NCBI RefSeq assembly: GCF_047496725.1 | Contig: NC_132974.1 | Span: 10,645,001 to 10,709,000 of the forward strand | Origin: Anoplolepis gracilipes | Lineage: Eukaryota > Arthropoda > Insecta > Hymenoptera > Formicidae | Direction: 5' to 3' | DNA: 64,000 nt | In this document: positions 23,241 through 34,996 of the stretch, piece by piece | How the letters are laid out: each line of letters starts with the position of its first letter | How positions within the stretch are numbered: the stretch's first letter is position 1 | Program-made: the position numbers and the translations under genes | The notes under the pieces: model-generated | What the model was told of the DNA's origin: nothing | The model's database searches: none | The model's input: only the letters and a program-made list of their open reading frames with translations

Positions 23241-26200
23241 TCAAAGACTATAATCGCGATCCACGGGGTTTTGATTAAGCACAAATCTTTTTTGACGAAC
23301 TTACTAATAAAGTACATAAGGATTATTGTATATAAAAAAAAAAAAAAAAAAATAGCCGATATATTACTCGGAAAAATTAACGAGCGGATTCGCAATGAAA
23401 TTGATTAAACTGACACGGAAATGATTGTAAGTCAGCATGAGTGAGAAAGCTACTACTAGGAGCCAGTGTTGCTAGAGTGTTCGTAATTTGCTCGACGTTA
23501 CCCTTCGCTGACTCGAGCGATCTCGAAGGCACATTTGACGGAATTAGTTGACTGCGGCATTTGTAATTAACAGCACTTATCTAAACGAGTTCCCGCCCCG
23601 CGAGCGGGCGCGCGCGCATGAAGGGGATTAAATTAGATTCGTGCAATCTATTACGCGCGTTCGGAAGAAACAATAGTACGCTCGCGTAACTACTACGCGT
23701 AAGCGGTCATGCGTGACTTTAACGCTCACATTAAAAAAGTCAACGCGAGATCATCCTGCGAGACCGTAAACCCCTTGTCGTTTTAGAACTCGGAAACCGT
23801 GTCGCGAATTTAGACGGAGTCGCAGCGAGTAACTCTTGACCGTTTTATCGAAATTGCATCGATAGCGTCGTTTGAATGAAAAAGGTTAGAGCGCAAGATT
23901 TTCGATTGATAGAAACAGCAACAGGTTGAGGCATTTTTTAAAAGGATGACAGTTTTACGATGTTCTTTTTGAAGAGCTTTAGATCTTTAGATCCGCCACT
24001 CGCAAATCTCGTAATCAAATGAAATTGTCGCGATTAAAATCTAACAGCTCAGAGTTTCACCGATGAAACTCATTCTGTGAAAATATGAAGCTCGACTTTT
24101 CGCGACAGAATAGCTGTTACAAATTGCAATTATAACTTGTCATCTCGTTTAAAGATTTACATTCTAATTTGGAGTAAAAATTATTTTCATGCATGTGAAA
24201 AGGTAAATTTATCTTTTTTTTTTTAAGCGATTGATGTATATAATACATACCATCACGACTACGTTATAGTTGAAGATGCGATCGATCCGGATATCCGAAT
24301 TTAGCCGCAACGAGCGCGATTAAAATCATCACCATCATGACGTGTGCCTCGTATACTCGACTCGAGCGCTTTGTCTCATCGTTCGTAGTACGGTCGTTCT
24401 CGACTCGAACAAGCGGCAACCTCGTCGACCCCCCTTTAATAATTCAGCAGACTGCCTTCTGCGGCGGATCCTGGCCCGCAGAGGTAACGACGATACCGAA
24501 TGCTGAACCCTTGAAAATTTCGTGTCGCGAGGGTGTCGAACTCGAGAGCGACACGCACACTTACCTACACCATCGTCGAAAATGTGTGAGCAGAATGGAG
24601 AGAGACTAGTCGATAGGAAATGGATGAAACTAAACTTTATCAAAGCTGTTTTACAGTCGCGAAAGTCTTTATAAGAGTCGAGCAATTGAAATGGACGACA
24701 GGAAAATTAGAGGAACTTAAATAAACTTTTCTCAATCGTCCAACTCTTTTTCCGCGCGACAGATATGCGGAATAAATATACCATCGCATTGAAAAATTAA
24801 TCTATAAGTGATATTTTTGCCGTTGAATTTCTAATAGTCTCGTTGAAAACTTAGAATATATTAGAGAAATGCAATCTACATCAATTTCAAATTAATTCAG
24901 TGGAAATTGCAATGTTTGCAATATCGATCCTGTAATCAATTTTACAACACGTTCTGGAAATGGTACAAATCGAGAACTTTGCGTAAATGTGGTAATCAGG
25001 CAAATAAATTATTGATGATAACTGTATCATCGGAAAGAGCAAAATAAATATTTCGAAACAATACTTAATGAACAAGTTATGTTATATATATATATGTATT
25101 ATATACGTTATATTATATAATTAAATAGCAAAAGTAAATAAAGTAAAAAATATAATAAAATATATTAAATAAATAAAAAATAAAATAAATAAATGGACTG
25201 AATGTTTCGCGCATCTTTCACTTCTTGTCTCTCCACGCGAAAACAACATCGATTAACCTGACTAATTGACAAAATTTTCCAACTATTTTTCCAGAATTAA
25301 TTTACAGCACACGATACTTATGCCATGATACGTGAAACAGCGCGAGAGAACCGGCCAAAAGCGCAGCAGAGATTATTTGTACGCTAAAGGGGCTAATTAT
25401 GCTGGGATGAATTTTGGAACGTCAACGCGCGCGGAGGGGCATAAAATACCCGTGGTATTTGATATGAAAATCGATTAATGCGAATTGCACTTTATCGCAA
25501 CGTTCGTCGATGACGAGCGCGAAATGTGTTTGATCTCCGGGCGTTCGTTTCGCGTTTAGCCTGCGGTATCTGCATTTAATTGCCAGTGCATTGCCACGCC
25601 TCGTTATTTCTGTCACGCGAATCCGGCAATATTTAAATAAGCTTACACAAATGCACCTTTCAGTTCCCTCCTCGATAATCAATCAACCGGGCGTGAGCTC
25701 GAATTACGCGTTACATCCAGAGTCGAGTGACTTCAGAAACGCGCATCGTTTCCACCAGTTTTCGCAGCCAAAAATTTCAGTTACTATTTCGATCCGGCTA
25801 AATTAATTGAGCGAAATAGGGGGAACGTTCGCTTCACGACGAGGCATGCTAGATACGCGCGTCACGTGTTTTTCAAACTTTGGATGCACTCGAAAGTTTT
25901 GCGCGTCCCGAACCAACTTGCTATCTCATAACTCGACGTGTAACGTCGAGGGCGGAAACCTCGGCCGCCGGAAACTTACAAATTCGCAGAGACAGTCGAG
26001 GAATCGTAAGAGAAACGAACGAGAATGGAAGGACGAGGTAGAGGGAGCGGGGGGGGGGGGAGGTCGTGTATAAAATTGTGCGAGAGCCACCAGCGCTCGT
26101 CCCATTGGAAGGAAGGAAGGAAGGTTCAATCTGAACCGAGTCCAAACCGATGTCGTTGGTTAGGTCGATATGGGATATGAAGGCTCGGTAACGGAATATC

Positions 26201-27380
26201 ACGCCTTAATCTGTGTATGTGTATATGTACACATACATATACATATATGTATCTGTGCGCGCGCGCGCGAAATTGGAATTACAACCCACCGCTAAAGGGA
26301 TGGGGAGGATCTCGCCAAATAGAAGACAAACTCTCGGGCCGAGAGTATAGCCTCGCCGCGCGCGTATAATTCACTTTCAAATCCAATTACGGTAGCTCCG
26401 CTTTGAAATAAAGTACATCGTCTTCCGATTCCGGGCGGATCCTTCCGCCCCGGCTTTAATAGTTCATTACAACGTTCGTGCTCTTCCCCAGCTGGCCGCG
26501 AGTGGCTCCCGGGCTTATTAGAAGCCTGGGCTCGCCATTTTAGCATGCGCGGCGTATGAAAATTACAAAGAAAAAAAAAAAGGAAACAAAAATAAATAAA
26601 TACGCGCTGAGACGATCTTGCACGGGACGCGCGCGTGTCGGGGATGCGCCTAATTGAAACCGGTTTTTGAAAGCGCCGCTCGATGAGCAGGATCTTTCTT
26701 TGCGAAGGGGAATTAAAACCCTAACCGCCGGAATATCGCGGTGAGCGTAAGCACAATAACGAGAAATAAACCGAGAGCGCAACACATGCCGCGTTTAAAC
26801 TGTCCAGTCGCGACGACCCGGGTTCTCTGAAAACGCGTCAGAGGCTCGTACGCATACTACGTCTGACATATGTTTTACCGAGGAGAAGCCGCATGCACGC
26901 GAATATAAATGATGACGAAACGGGCCGAAAGCCGCGAGCGTTTTAATCTACCGGCCAGCGCGGAACTATTATTCGGCCTCGTTGGCGGAAGTAGTTTCGA
27001 GATGACGTGTATGCACGTGAGGACACCTGGTTTCCTCCGTTCCCAAGAACAATAGAAATTAGAGCTCTACCTACGTCTCTTCGTGAATCATGGCTCTCTA
27101 AATCTTTATCTCTGAAAAGGAAAGGGCGAGGGAATATTATCTCCGATGCGAAATTACACGTTGAAATTTTCCCATCGACTTATCAGTTTGTCCGTTAAAC
27201 ACATCTGCAGCTAGAAATTATTCCCCGGTTCAGGAAGCGCGTCCGCAAAAAAGAAAGAATCTCCCGTATTTTACGTCACGCACAAACCAGTAAAAAATGT
27301 AGGTAGCAACGTACGTATATATATTTCGAACCTGGTTAAAAGAAGCCGGACGAGTGATCGCGCTCGTGTAAAAAGAGACC
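23241..27380. other. Non-coding stretch, no gene seen
   Basis: A-run at 23334-23352. 23400-24330 is mixed CpG-rich, 24180-25200 mostly AT-rich, and 25250-27380 CpG-rich with a G13 run at 26049-26060, GGAA repeats at 26105-26122 and a TA/CG alternating patch at 26215-26272. The frame at 25591-25806 follows an acceptor-like TTTCAG but shows no domain and no clear donor. Confidence 0.55.
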
Positions 27381-27461
27381 GATGGTGATGGTGTAGTGGT
27401 GGTGGTAGTGGTGGTGGTGGTGGTGGTGGTGGTGGTGGTGGTGGTGGTGGTGGTGGCGGTA
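27381..27461. repeat. (GGT)n trinucleotide array
   Basis: About 80 bases of GTG/GGT triplets, imperfect at the start (GAT, GTA) and perfect over the last 50 bases. It creates a poly-V frame at 27396 that is not a gene. Confidence 0.95.
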
Positions 27462-27908
27462 GAGCAGGCGCGTTGCCGTAGGATGCACGGGGTTGTGAAC
27501 TCGGGCGAATTTATCGCTTTATTTAAAGGCCACTACAAGCTAACGAGACGGTTGACATATCCACTTTTCCACCGCGGGAACAATTTAGTGGCACGTTACA
27601 CGCCAGCGACGCCCCTTCTATATGAGTTATCATCCTTTGAAAGCCCCCCGCGCATCTTCCCGAGCATTAATCTTGCTTGGAATCCCTGCACCTTGGGCAC
27701 CACCTGGTACATGATAACGCGGAATGAAGCTCCCCTATTCGCAGACAGAAAGTAATTTGTTTCGGTTAACAGCACTATTTGTAGCTTTGTTCCGCGCGGG
27801 ATCGAAACAACTTCCATCGACGATATCTCACACGGCTACCCGCTGTTGGCTGCATATTAAGAGTTAGATTCTTAAAGAGCTGAAAAGACAAAGAGAGATA
27901 AAAAAGAT

Positions 27909-27939
<31 letters not shown>

Positions 27940-30900
27940 TTTACACGGCGTAAAATAATACTCCGCGTAATTATTACAGCCGGAAAATGTCAAGACGTAG
28001 CACGCTAATGAAGATAATGCTTGCGCTGTAAATCGTATTAAAATGCGCTCACCTTCTCTCTTGCCACTTTTTAGACAGGAGAGGGTGAGGGGAGCGAAGC
28101 GAGATCGGCAACTGTAAGTAGAAAGACAGGCATCTTCTCTCTCCCGCGCGGCAAAAAGGATTATCCACCGTGAAACTATTTACTGATTTAAACGTCGCAT
28201 AAATCTTCCCTTCTAGTTCAACGGAGATTTTACTTCAAGGAGGTCACGAGGGGTGAGCGCGGGCACTCCGCGTGCGTCTGCCCCTCTAAATTCATCGTTT
28301 TATTTAAGGCCCCAACGAAGGCTGTGTGCAACGCGCACGCGTATCGGCCTTTGCGCTCCGAGGAAATATTTATCGTCTTCGCGCACGCCAATGTTGCACC
28401 TTATCGCATCGCCCGCGCCCTTGTGAAGGGAGAAAGACCTCCGCGGAAATCTTTGGCTAATCAAGTATTTACGACAAGCCGATACTAGGGTCGTCGAATT
28501 TGATGTAACTGAAGACTGAAGCAAAGGAGTGGCGCGACAATACGAAGATTATTTCTTTCAGTTTAGAAAAATTTCTGGGATCTAATTAGAATCAGATTTC
28601 CTAAAAGGTTTATAGATTTCGATTTGAAATTAATATAAAGATTTAGATGAAAAATTTAATGATTTAAAAATGCGATTCTAAACGAAAAACCGAAGCAAGT
28701 ATCGTTCTTTCGCTTTTTTTCATGTTTTTTTTCAAAATTCTTTTTTTTTATTTTTATTTAACTTAATTATTAAGAAAAATATTTAAAACATTTTATCTAA
28801 ATAGAAATTTATTACGGTCCAATTAACATTGGTCGATATTTAACTTTCGTTGAAACTTTGGCGTAATCAAATAGAGCCAAAAAATCAGTTAAATTCTGAA
28901 TCTTCTATGGACATAGAGAGTCAAATTTTAAAATAAAAATATATACTAACGTTTTTTATTCTACTATTATTAGCCGCGAGGCTTTATATCTAGTACGTAA
29001 CGGAAATATAAATGTGAGAAAAAATCGATACGTCATCTAAACAAAGAAATTAATAAACTTTTATTTTTTATTCCATTGAAAAAATTAAATAATATAAAAA
29101 TGGAATTATTATTTGATAATTATACTGATTTTACTTAATTTAACCTGCAGGTCAAAAAAGAAATTTTTTTCATCTATTTTCTACTTTTATTTTAGATTAA
29201 AAATCTGTATTTCAGATAAAAATGAGATTCTTAATTGACATCGCAACACGATATACTCTTATTTAGGTCAAATTTGATCATTTCATTCAAAATTTAAGCT
29301 GTATCTAAAAAAAATCTTGGGAAATTACTGTCCATGTCAGTTGCGCTCTACTGCGATAAAAAGTTTCTTTATCAAAATCTCCACGAGTAATATTTTTTTT
29401 ATCTCTTCCCCTTTTTCTCTTTGACTTCTTTATCTTCGTAGCTACGAAATTATCCAAAATTGCCCAGAGGTACAACAATGTAAAGAGGAGTAAACATTAA
29501 TTTCGCCGAAATTATACACGACTCACCGCTAAAATATCGTTTCCCTTCCCGTCACGCAATGTCCGAACGATTCTCTTTGTAATTGTCGAGTAATCCGGCG
29601 CGTAGCTTCGGTAAAGAAGTCTGGCCGAGGCCTGAAAAACTCTGACGATACGATCCGTTTGTAACCGGATCGCCGTGGGATTGTAAGTCACGCAAAGCAT
29701 CCGCTTTCAACACTTAACGCCTGACTTTGTCGGCGGCCGAGATGTCGTAATCGTCGGGTCTACCGGCGCATTTTTATGAGCTCGTATATGTACGACATAA
29801 AAAAAAAAAAAAAAAAAAAAAGTGTCATCTCGTGGCTTTCCCGTCCGTCGTAAGTATGGGCGAAAAGCGTTCGTCTATAAAGCTGCATTTTTCGTCGTAC
29901 ATTGAAAACCCTCCGACGGCTTACATTACAGGAGGAACAAAACACGCCGCGAACAATGACCCAGAAATATTTTTAAATGTGTCCCATAAAAAACGTTATC
30001 GATATACGCGTCCTACTTTGAGGTAAAGAAGGAAAATGTTGAGAGAAGCGACATAAACGAGATTATAACTTTTCTATTATTTATTTACAATAAGAAAAAT
30101 AGTATCTATTTTTTAAGAGGATTTTTATATAAATTTGTGTAAATCTCAAAATTGTTATATTCCGGGCAAAATGCTTGGCCGTGTTATTTTATTCCGTTTA
30201 TTTTTATTTGATTCACCGCCATTAATGTTATGGCACAACGACATAATGCTCTCATCGTAAAACTAGAGAAACAAGAAGCAAGCCTCTCTGAAACCGAGGG
30301 GTGTGCTAGTTTTATCACCATAACATCGAGTGTCTATCTCTTTGAGGGAGAAGGCACGTCTTGAAGTAGTCGATCAAAAACACGCGTACGACTCGGGATC
30401 GCAGAGGCCAATTTCCCGCCGGCTATAATCCGGGGACATAAACGTCTTTCCAACGCAAAAAGGCAAACATATATATACCGTCTTCACATATACATACGCC
30501 GCAAATACACATCCATTCGCCTCGCAATAAATAACCGTATAGTTTTAGGACCGCGGATCTCTTCAATTGTCCGACGTCATTCGGTTTTTACTACTTGCCT
30601 CCTAACGATTTCTCGCATACGTATCTCACGCCCGGTTTTTCCTAAGCTTTCTGTATTTCAACCGCAAAATGTCGATAAGATTCAGTCCGTAAGAAAAATT
30701 GCAAGGTAACAAATAAGATAGAATACAATTTTTCTTTCTGTCGAAAAGGAGAGGGAAAAATACAAAACATTTCTATGTAAAAGAGTTTTGCCGATACTTA
30801 TTAAATATAAAATACGTGAAAGATTTTTCATATTTTTCTTTTTCTTGATCTTTTCTTACATGTTTTTCTTTTTTTTCGCAGATAAAATTCAGACTGACTT

Positions 30901-31862
30901 CTTTACCGCAATATCTTCTCTTGGAGTATCCGAAAATTATTTTTTACTTCTTTATTGCAAGATCTTGCGTGTTGTACATGGTTGAAGCGAAAGACATTCG
31001 CGTGTAATAAACTCACCAAGAATGTATCGAGTCGCGAAAAACGCGATTTCTGCTTCTATCGCGATTGTAACTGGTGGAAAATATCGCGGAGTCACTTGTT
31101 TTTCCGCCTGCGATCGCAGCGTTTTCCGCGAACAGTTCAACCGGATACTCTTGGGAGCCGCATTTTCGTCTCGACTAAAAACGAACGCCAGGATCTCCTT
31201 ATCGGATGGCCAGTCAAAAGACTGGACACACTCGGCAATACTCGCGAAAGGAGACTTTAAGGAATACGATCTCGCTTGGTCCGCTTTCCTACGTGTTTTC
31301 CCACAAACATCTCTTTCTCCCTCTTTTTTCCATAGTCCTTCCTTCTCGCCTTTTATTTCGCTCCTTACATCAGCGTTTGCGTCCATGGGAAAACTCTTTG
31401 ACCGACCGCGTGTTACGCCACGTTTTCGTTTTAAGGGGAAAGCAGAAACTTTCCCTTTATGCTTGGACTCCGTCGAAAGAAGTCGGTAAAGTGCAGACGA
31501 AGAAAGACGACAGTCGGCAAATGTCACGCAAACGTAATTTATTTATGGACTTCGAAGGGGTTGATGGATGCGACGTTATGTGAACGTTGCGTAAAGGGTG
31601 GATAGCTTAAATCAATCGATACTGCGAGACGACAATATTTGGCATCGATGTTTTCAAATATCCTATTAGAGTTATATCGATAGCAACATGATACGTCTCA
31701 CAATCAGACGAGAAAATCGCGCGAAACATGCAATGAACAGAATAATAACATTTTTTTCTTTATGGTTAACGTCTGTCGTGTGGTAAATTGGAGAAATTCA
31801 ATACAAATTATTATGTTCTTCGTTTTATCAAGTGAATTATTGTGGTACATTTATGACAATAA
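27462..31862. other. Non-coding stretch, no gene seen
   Basis: GA array at 27915-27939. 27460-28540 is CpG-rich, 28540-29420 a CpG-poor AT island, and 29500-31600 mixed with an A-run at 29799-29821. A very good acceptor-like tract ends at 30881 (TTTTTTTTCGCAG) and opens a frame of about 34 codons to a TGA, but no protein is recognisable. The mutually overlapping open frames at 30952-31583 on both strands, including a 191-residue minus frame, look like chance. Confidence 0.5.
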
Positions 31863-32151
31863 TTAACCCTTACTCCGTATTGTTATTTTTGGCACCTTTT
31901 AACTGTACAGTTAAAGGTGGGTCAGCGTATTTTCGATAAGTTTATTAATATGTAAAAGTATTTTAAAAAATCCGAAAAAATGTATATACCTTCTTTGAAT
32001 TCTTCTAAACATTCTAAATAAAGACTAAAATAATAAATTTGAAAAATAATTTACTTGAATATATTATTTTATGATTATTTATTTTCGAGAAATTGACGTT
32101 GTTAAAAAAATCACAGACAAAAATGATTCATCAGTACGGAATAAGGGTTAA
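31863..32151. mobile_element. piggyBac-type MITE with TTAA duplications
   Basis: The element occupies 31867-32147 (281 bp). It is flanked exactly by TTAA at 31863-31866 and 32148-32151. Its ends are inverted repeats CCCTTACTCCGTATTG and, on the other strand, CCCTTATTCCGTACTG (14 of 16 matching). TTAA target duplication with CCC-beginning ends is the known signature of piggyBac transposons. A subterminal palindrome at 31893-31919 (CACCTTTTAACTG / CAGTTAAAGGTG) lies just inside the left end. The interior is AT-rich with no open frame, so it must have relied on a transposase made elsewhere. Confidence 0.85.
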
Positions 32152-32470
32152 TAAAATATTGCGTAATCATTTTGTTAATTTTTCATAATTGCGAATCGAG
32201 CACATTTGAGTAAAGTCTACGTAGATTTGCGTCGCGTACACTTGCGCAGACGGACGAGCCGGACGGAAGACAGAAAAAAGAACGAGAGAAAGGCCACGAG
32301 GATTTATAAATAGCCAAGATGGCGCGGAGAGGAGCGTGGCTTTAATCCAGCACTGCTGCGATACAATTTCGCGCAAAAGTCCGTCAAACAATAGACGAAT
32401 AATAAAAGCTTCATCCCCACGACGGCAAACCACGTGCGTAAGGTCTCTTAGCCTCGCTTCTCTCACTCTC

Positions 32471-32477
32471 CCTCTCC

Positions 32478-32528
<51 letters not shown>
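32471..32528. repeat. (CT)n microsatellite
   Basis: CT array with one TTTC interruption, preceded by imperfect CCTCTCC units. Confidence 0.95.
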
Positions 32529-32530
<2 letters not shown>

Positions 32531-32712
32531 GTGACTCGTCCCCCAACATAATAAAACCTTTTATATCACGCCCGCGCGCGCCTTCGTGACTCGTTCTCGG
32601 GCGAGTAGAAAACTACCCACCTACTTTTTGTCGTTGTATACCTCACGGTATATCTCTGTTACCTACCCTACTCGCGTGACTCGTCCTCAGACATAATAAA
32701 ACCCCTTTATCC
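32531..32712. repeat. Spaced GTGACTCGT repeats
   Basis: GTGACTCGTC begins at 32531, 32586 (as GTGACTCGTT) and 32676. The first and third continue into near-identical ACATAATAAAACC and CTTTTAT or CTTTAT segments, so about 36 bases are repeated at a spacing of 145. The sequence between differs, which indicates an old duplication or conserved spaced motifs. Confidence 0.7.
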
Positions 32713-33870
32713 GTCCGCTCTAACTACCTCCCCACCGGACTCGCAAACATCCTCCATTACCGCGCCTTCATTCGCTCTCCTTCGCCGGCGCTCCTTCTCG
32801 GAGACTCTTTTTCCTTAGAGCCTTTTTTTCCTTTTTGCCTGTTTGCCAACGACAAGGAGGACGCTCGTTTCCCGAAGACGATCGCGGGAAAGTCTGCACT
32901 CGTTCTCGAGTGCATCGCTAGTCACGTCTAGACGAACGCGCATCACGTTTGGATGACGAGTGGTACGTCGCTCGCGCGATACAAGGGGAGGGGAAACGAT
33001 CGTTCCCTCGTAATGGAGGTGCATCGTCGTTCGGGGAACGTAAGCGGATGTTCGGCAACGCGTCTGGATTCATCCTCGGCAAATGCGAAACAGAAACGGT
33101 CGAGAACGGAAGCGGAATTACTTGCAGCGGTAAGATCGTATCTCGGTTATCGGATACCAAAGAGGGTCGAGATTGTTTCCCAGCGAGATGCAAGTTACAC
33201 ATTAAACAGCTTGATTGCTAAGAGGATCGACGTCGACGCGATGTAACGCGAATCGGCTCGAATTCGACCTGGCGTTCTTCGCTCGTCGCTCGGTTTTTCA
33301 ATCGTAATCGAGTCAGATGACAGAGTGAGTTGCTTGTACTGTATGCTTTTTTAAATGCAATCAGGGTATTATCATTGAAAAGTCACTGATGATCTCGATT
33401 ACAAATATAGTACTGCAAATCAGTAAATGTTTTTTGAAAGAATCAATTGACGATAGTGGCCCCATTTCAATTATTAATATTTGAAAATGCATTTTATATA
33501 TTATAATATTATATATGAGAGAAATATATATCTTATTAAAAAATATTCAAGTTGGATCAAAAACCTTATTTTTCGTGGTTTATCACATTTCTCAAAGTTG
33601 AAAAAATATATAATTGAATTTTTTAAAATATTGACAAAAGCGTATTTTATTCCAGATAAGGGTGTGAGTGGTTCTTTTGAAAAATTTCAATTTAAAATAA
33701 ATATTAAAAGAACTTTAAAAACTATAGCTTGCAAGTATACATGATTATTATCCATTTTTCAGTGAAATCTGTTATAATGAGAAAGCGTCTTGACTAAAAA
33801 TCAATGAAATATTCACCGATGTTCGGTGAAATTTTGTATGTCGCTGCTTTAATCAATGACATTTTCACAG

Positions 33871-34016
33871 ATTCAAGAGAGTACATTATTCAAAATATTC
33901 TAGAAAATCTACTCAAGACGCGTCAATCTTTTATAATCAGCGATACGGATACTGTAATGTGTCTTCTTACGATCTTCTCGGAAGGAAATAAATTATGGAA
34001 AAAATTCTATTATGTC
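33871..34016 (+). CDS. Possible internal exon, unidentified
   Basis: A good acceptor (pyrimidine-containing AATGACATTTTCACAG, AG at 33869-33870) opens a 48-codon frame that ends at a GTC|GTAAAT donor. The predicted peptide starts SREYIIQNILENLLKTRQSF, is amphipathic and helix-like, then reads DTDTVMCLL and KLWKKFYYV. It would be entered in phase 1 and left in phase 0. The open frame also continues upstream to a methionine at 33804 and downstream to 34082, so the splice reading is not forced. No family is recognised, and a decayed transposon protein or chance are real alternatives. Confidence 0.2.
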
Positions 34017-34457
34017 GTAAATGGAGGTGAACTCGAGCGATCGAGCCGCTTCCAAAAGACGCGCAACGGAGCACACTTGTAAGTACGGGTATCCCGAAAT
34101 GGGTTAATGGAGACTGCATCAAGCGAGCGACGTGACGCGGCCCGGAAAACGTTACGAGGTAACGTCGTACGATACCGCGGCTCGTAATTTTTAACGACGA
34201 CGCCGCCCGCTTTAAATGCCCCCGCAAACCTGGCACAAGATGGAGACAAAACGGCAGACTAAGAGATGGGAAACAGGCGAAGACGGGCGAGGCAACCCGC
34301 GGCATCGTCTAATGACCTCGCATTATGCGCGGCGGAAAACTCGCTTTAATTAAAGATTATAACGCGTGAAATGAATTCGAGCGGCGTTACGCGGTGTGTT
34401 TCTCCGCTCCCACCCTCTTTCTCTTCTTCCTTTCTTTCTCTCTCTCCTTTTTCTCTC

Positions 34458-34459
<2 letters not shown>

Positions 34460-34496
<37 letters not shown>
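34460..34496. repeat. (CT)n microsatellite
   Basis: About 18 CT units following imperfect CTTC/CCTTT repeats. Confidence 0.93.
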
Positions 34497-34500
<4 letters not shown>

Positions 34501-34972
34501 CCTGGGATAGCCGAGAGAGGAACGCGGAAACCGGATGATCGCGGGATAAGCTGGTACTTTCCAAAAGGTTTCGAGCGGAAATGGCGTTGGCTGCCTGAGG
34601 ATCGTGGAAAATCTGCCTCGCGGAAAATTTCCGCGCGAGATTTTCATTCCAACTCCATTTTTCGACACTCTCTTTTCAGCTTTGCTCTTTGTCGAAAAAT
34701 CTGCGGTACACGACCGAGTCTACGCGAAAAATTTTCATCTTTTTTGTTTTTTTTTTCGTTACAGAAAATATTCGTCTAATTTGAAAACGCCGTGATATCG
34801 AGAAACTACGAGCGAATCAAGTATATGACGGAGAAAACTATTCGATGCGAATTAAAGTCTGTAATACCAACGCCAACGGAATCCTGTATTGCGGATTTAT
34901 ACGAAAAATACTCGCTCGCAACACGTGTGCCGTTCATATCGATGACCCGTTTCTTCCGTCGGCTTGCCGCCG

Positions 34973-34996
34973 CCCCCGCCCCCGCCCCCGCCCCCG
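34973..34996 (-). repeat. (CCCCCG)4 hexamer, G-quadruplex motif on minus strand
   Basis: Four runs of five C separated by single G, followed by GGG. On the minus strand this is four G5 runs with one-base loops, one of the strongest G-quadruplex arrangements; the plus strand could form an i-motif. It is the only such hexamer array in the window. Confidence 0.9.

Larger units (their letters stand above)
32152..33870. other. Non-coding stretch, no gene seen
   Basis: A CT array at 32471-32528 is followed by CpG-rich DNA holding three GTGACTCGT boxes, then a mixed zone to 33330 and an AT-rich zone at 33340-33860. The AT-rich open frame at 33481-33744 (Lys/Ile/Phe-rich) follows composition and has no recognisable domain. 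Confidence 0.5.

Noticed and set aside
23196..23658. Repeated TTACGCGC as a possible hAT target duplication
   Set aside because: The second copy at 23651 is not preceded by the expected inverted end. An 8-base CpG-rich match is plausible by chance.
27795..27815. Minus-strand string resembling a tRNA B box (GTTTCGATCCC)
   Set aside because: The T stem does not pair and no D arm or anticodon arm is present.
30952..31583. 191-residue minus frame and three plus frames over the same DNA
   Set aside because: Four long frames open at once on both strands suggest low stop density by chance. No domain, start context or splice logic singles one out.
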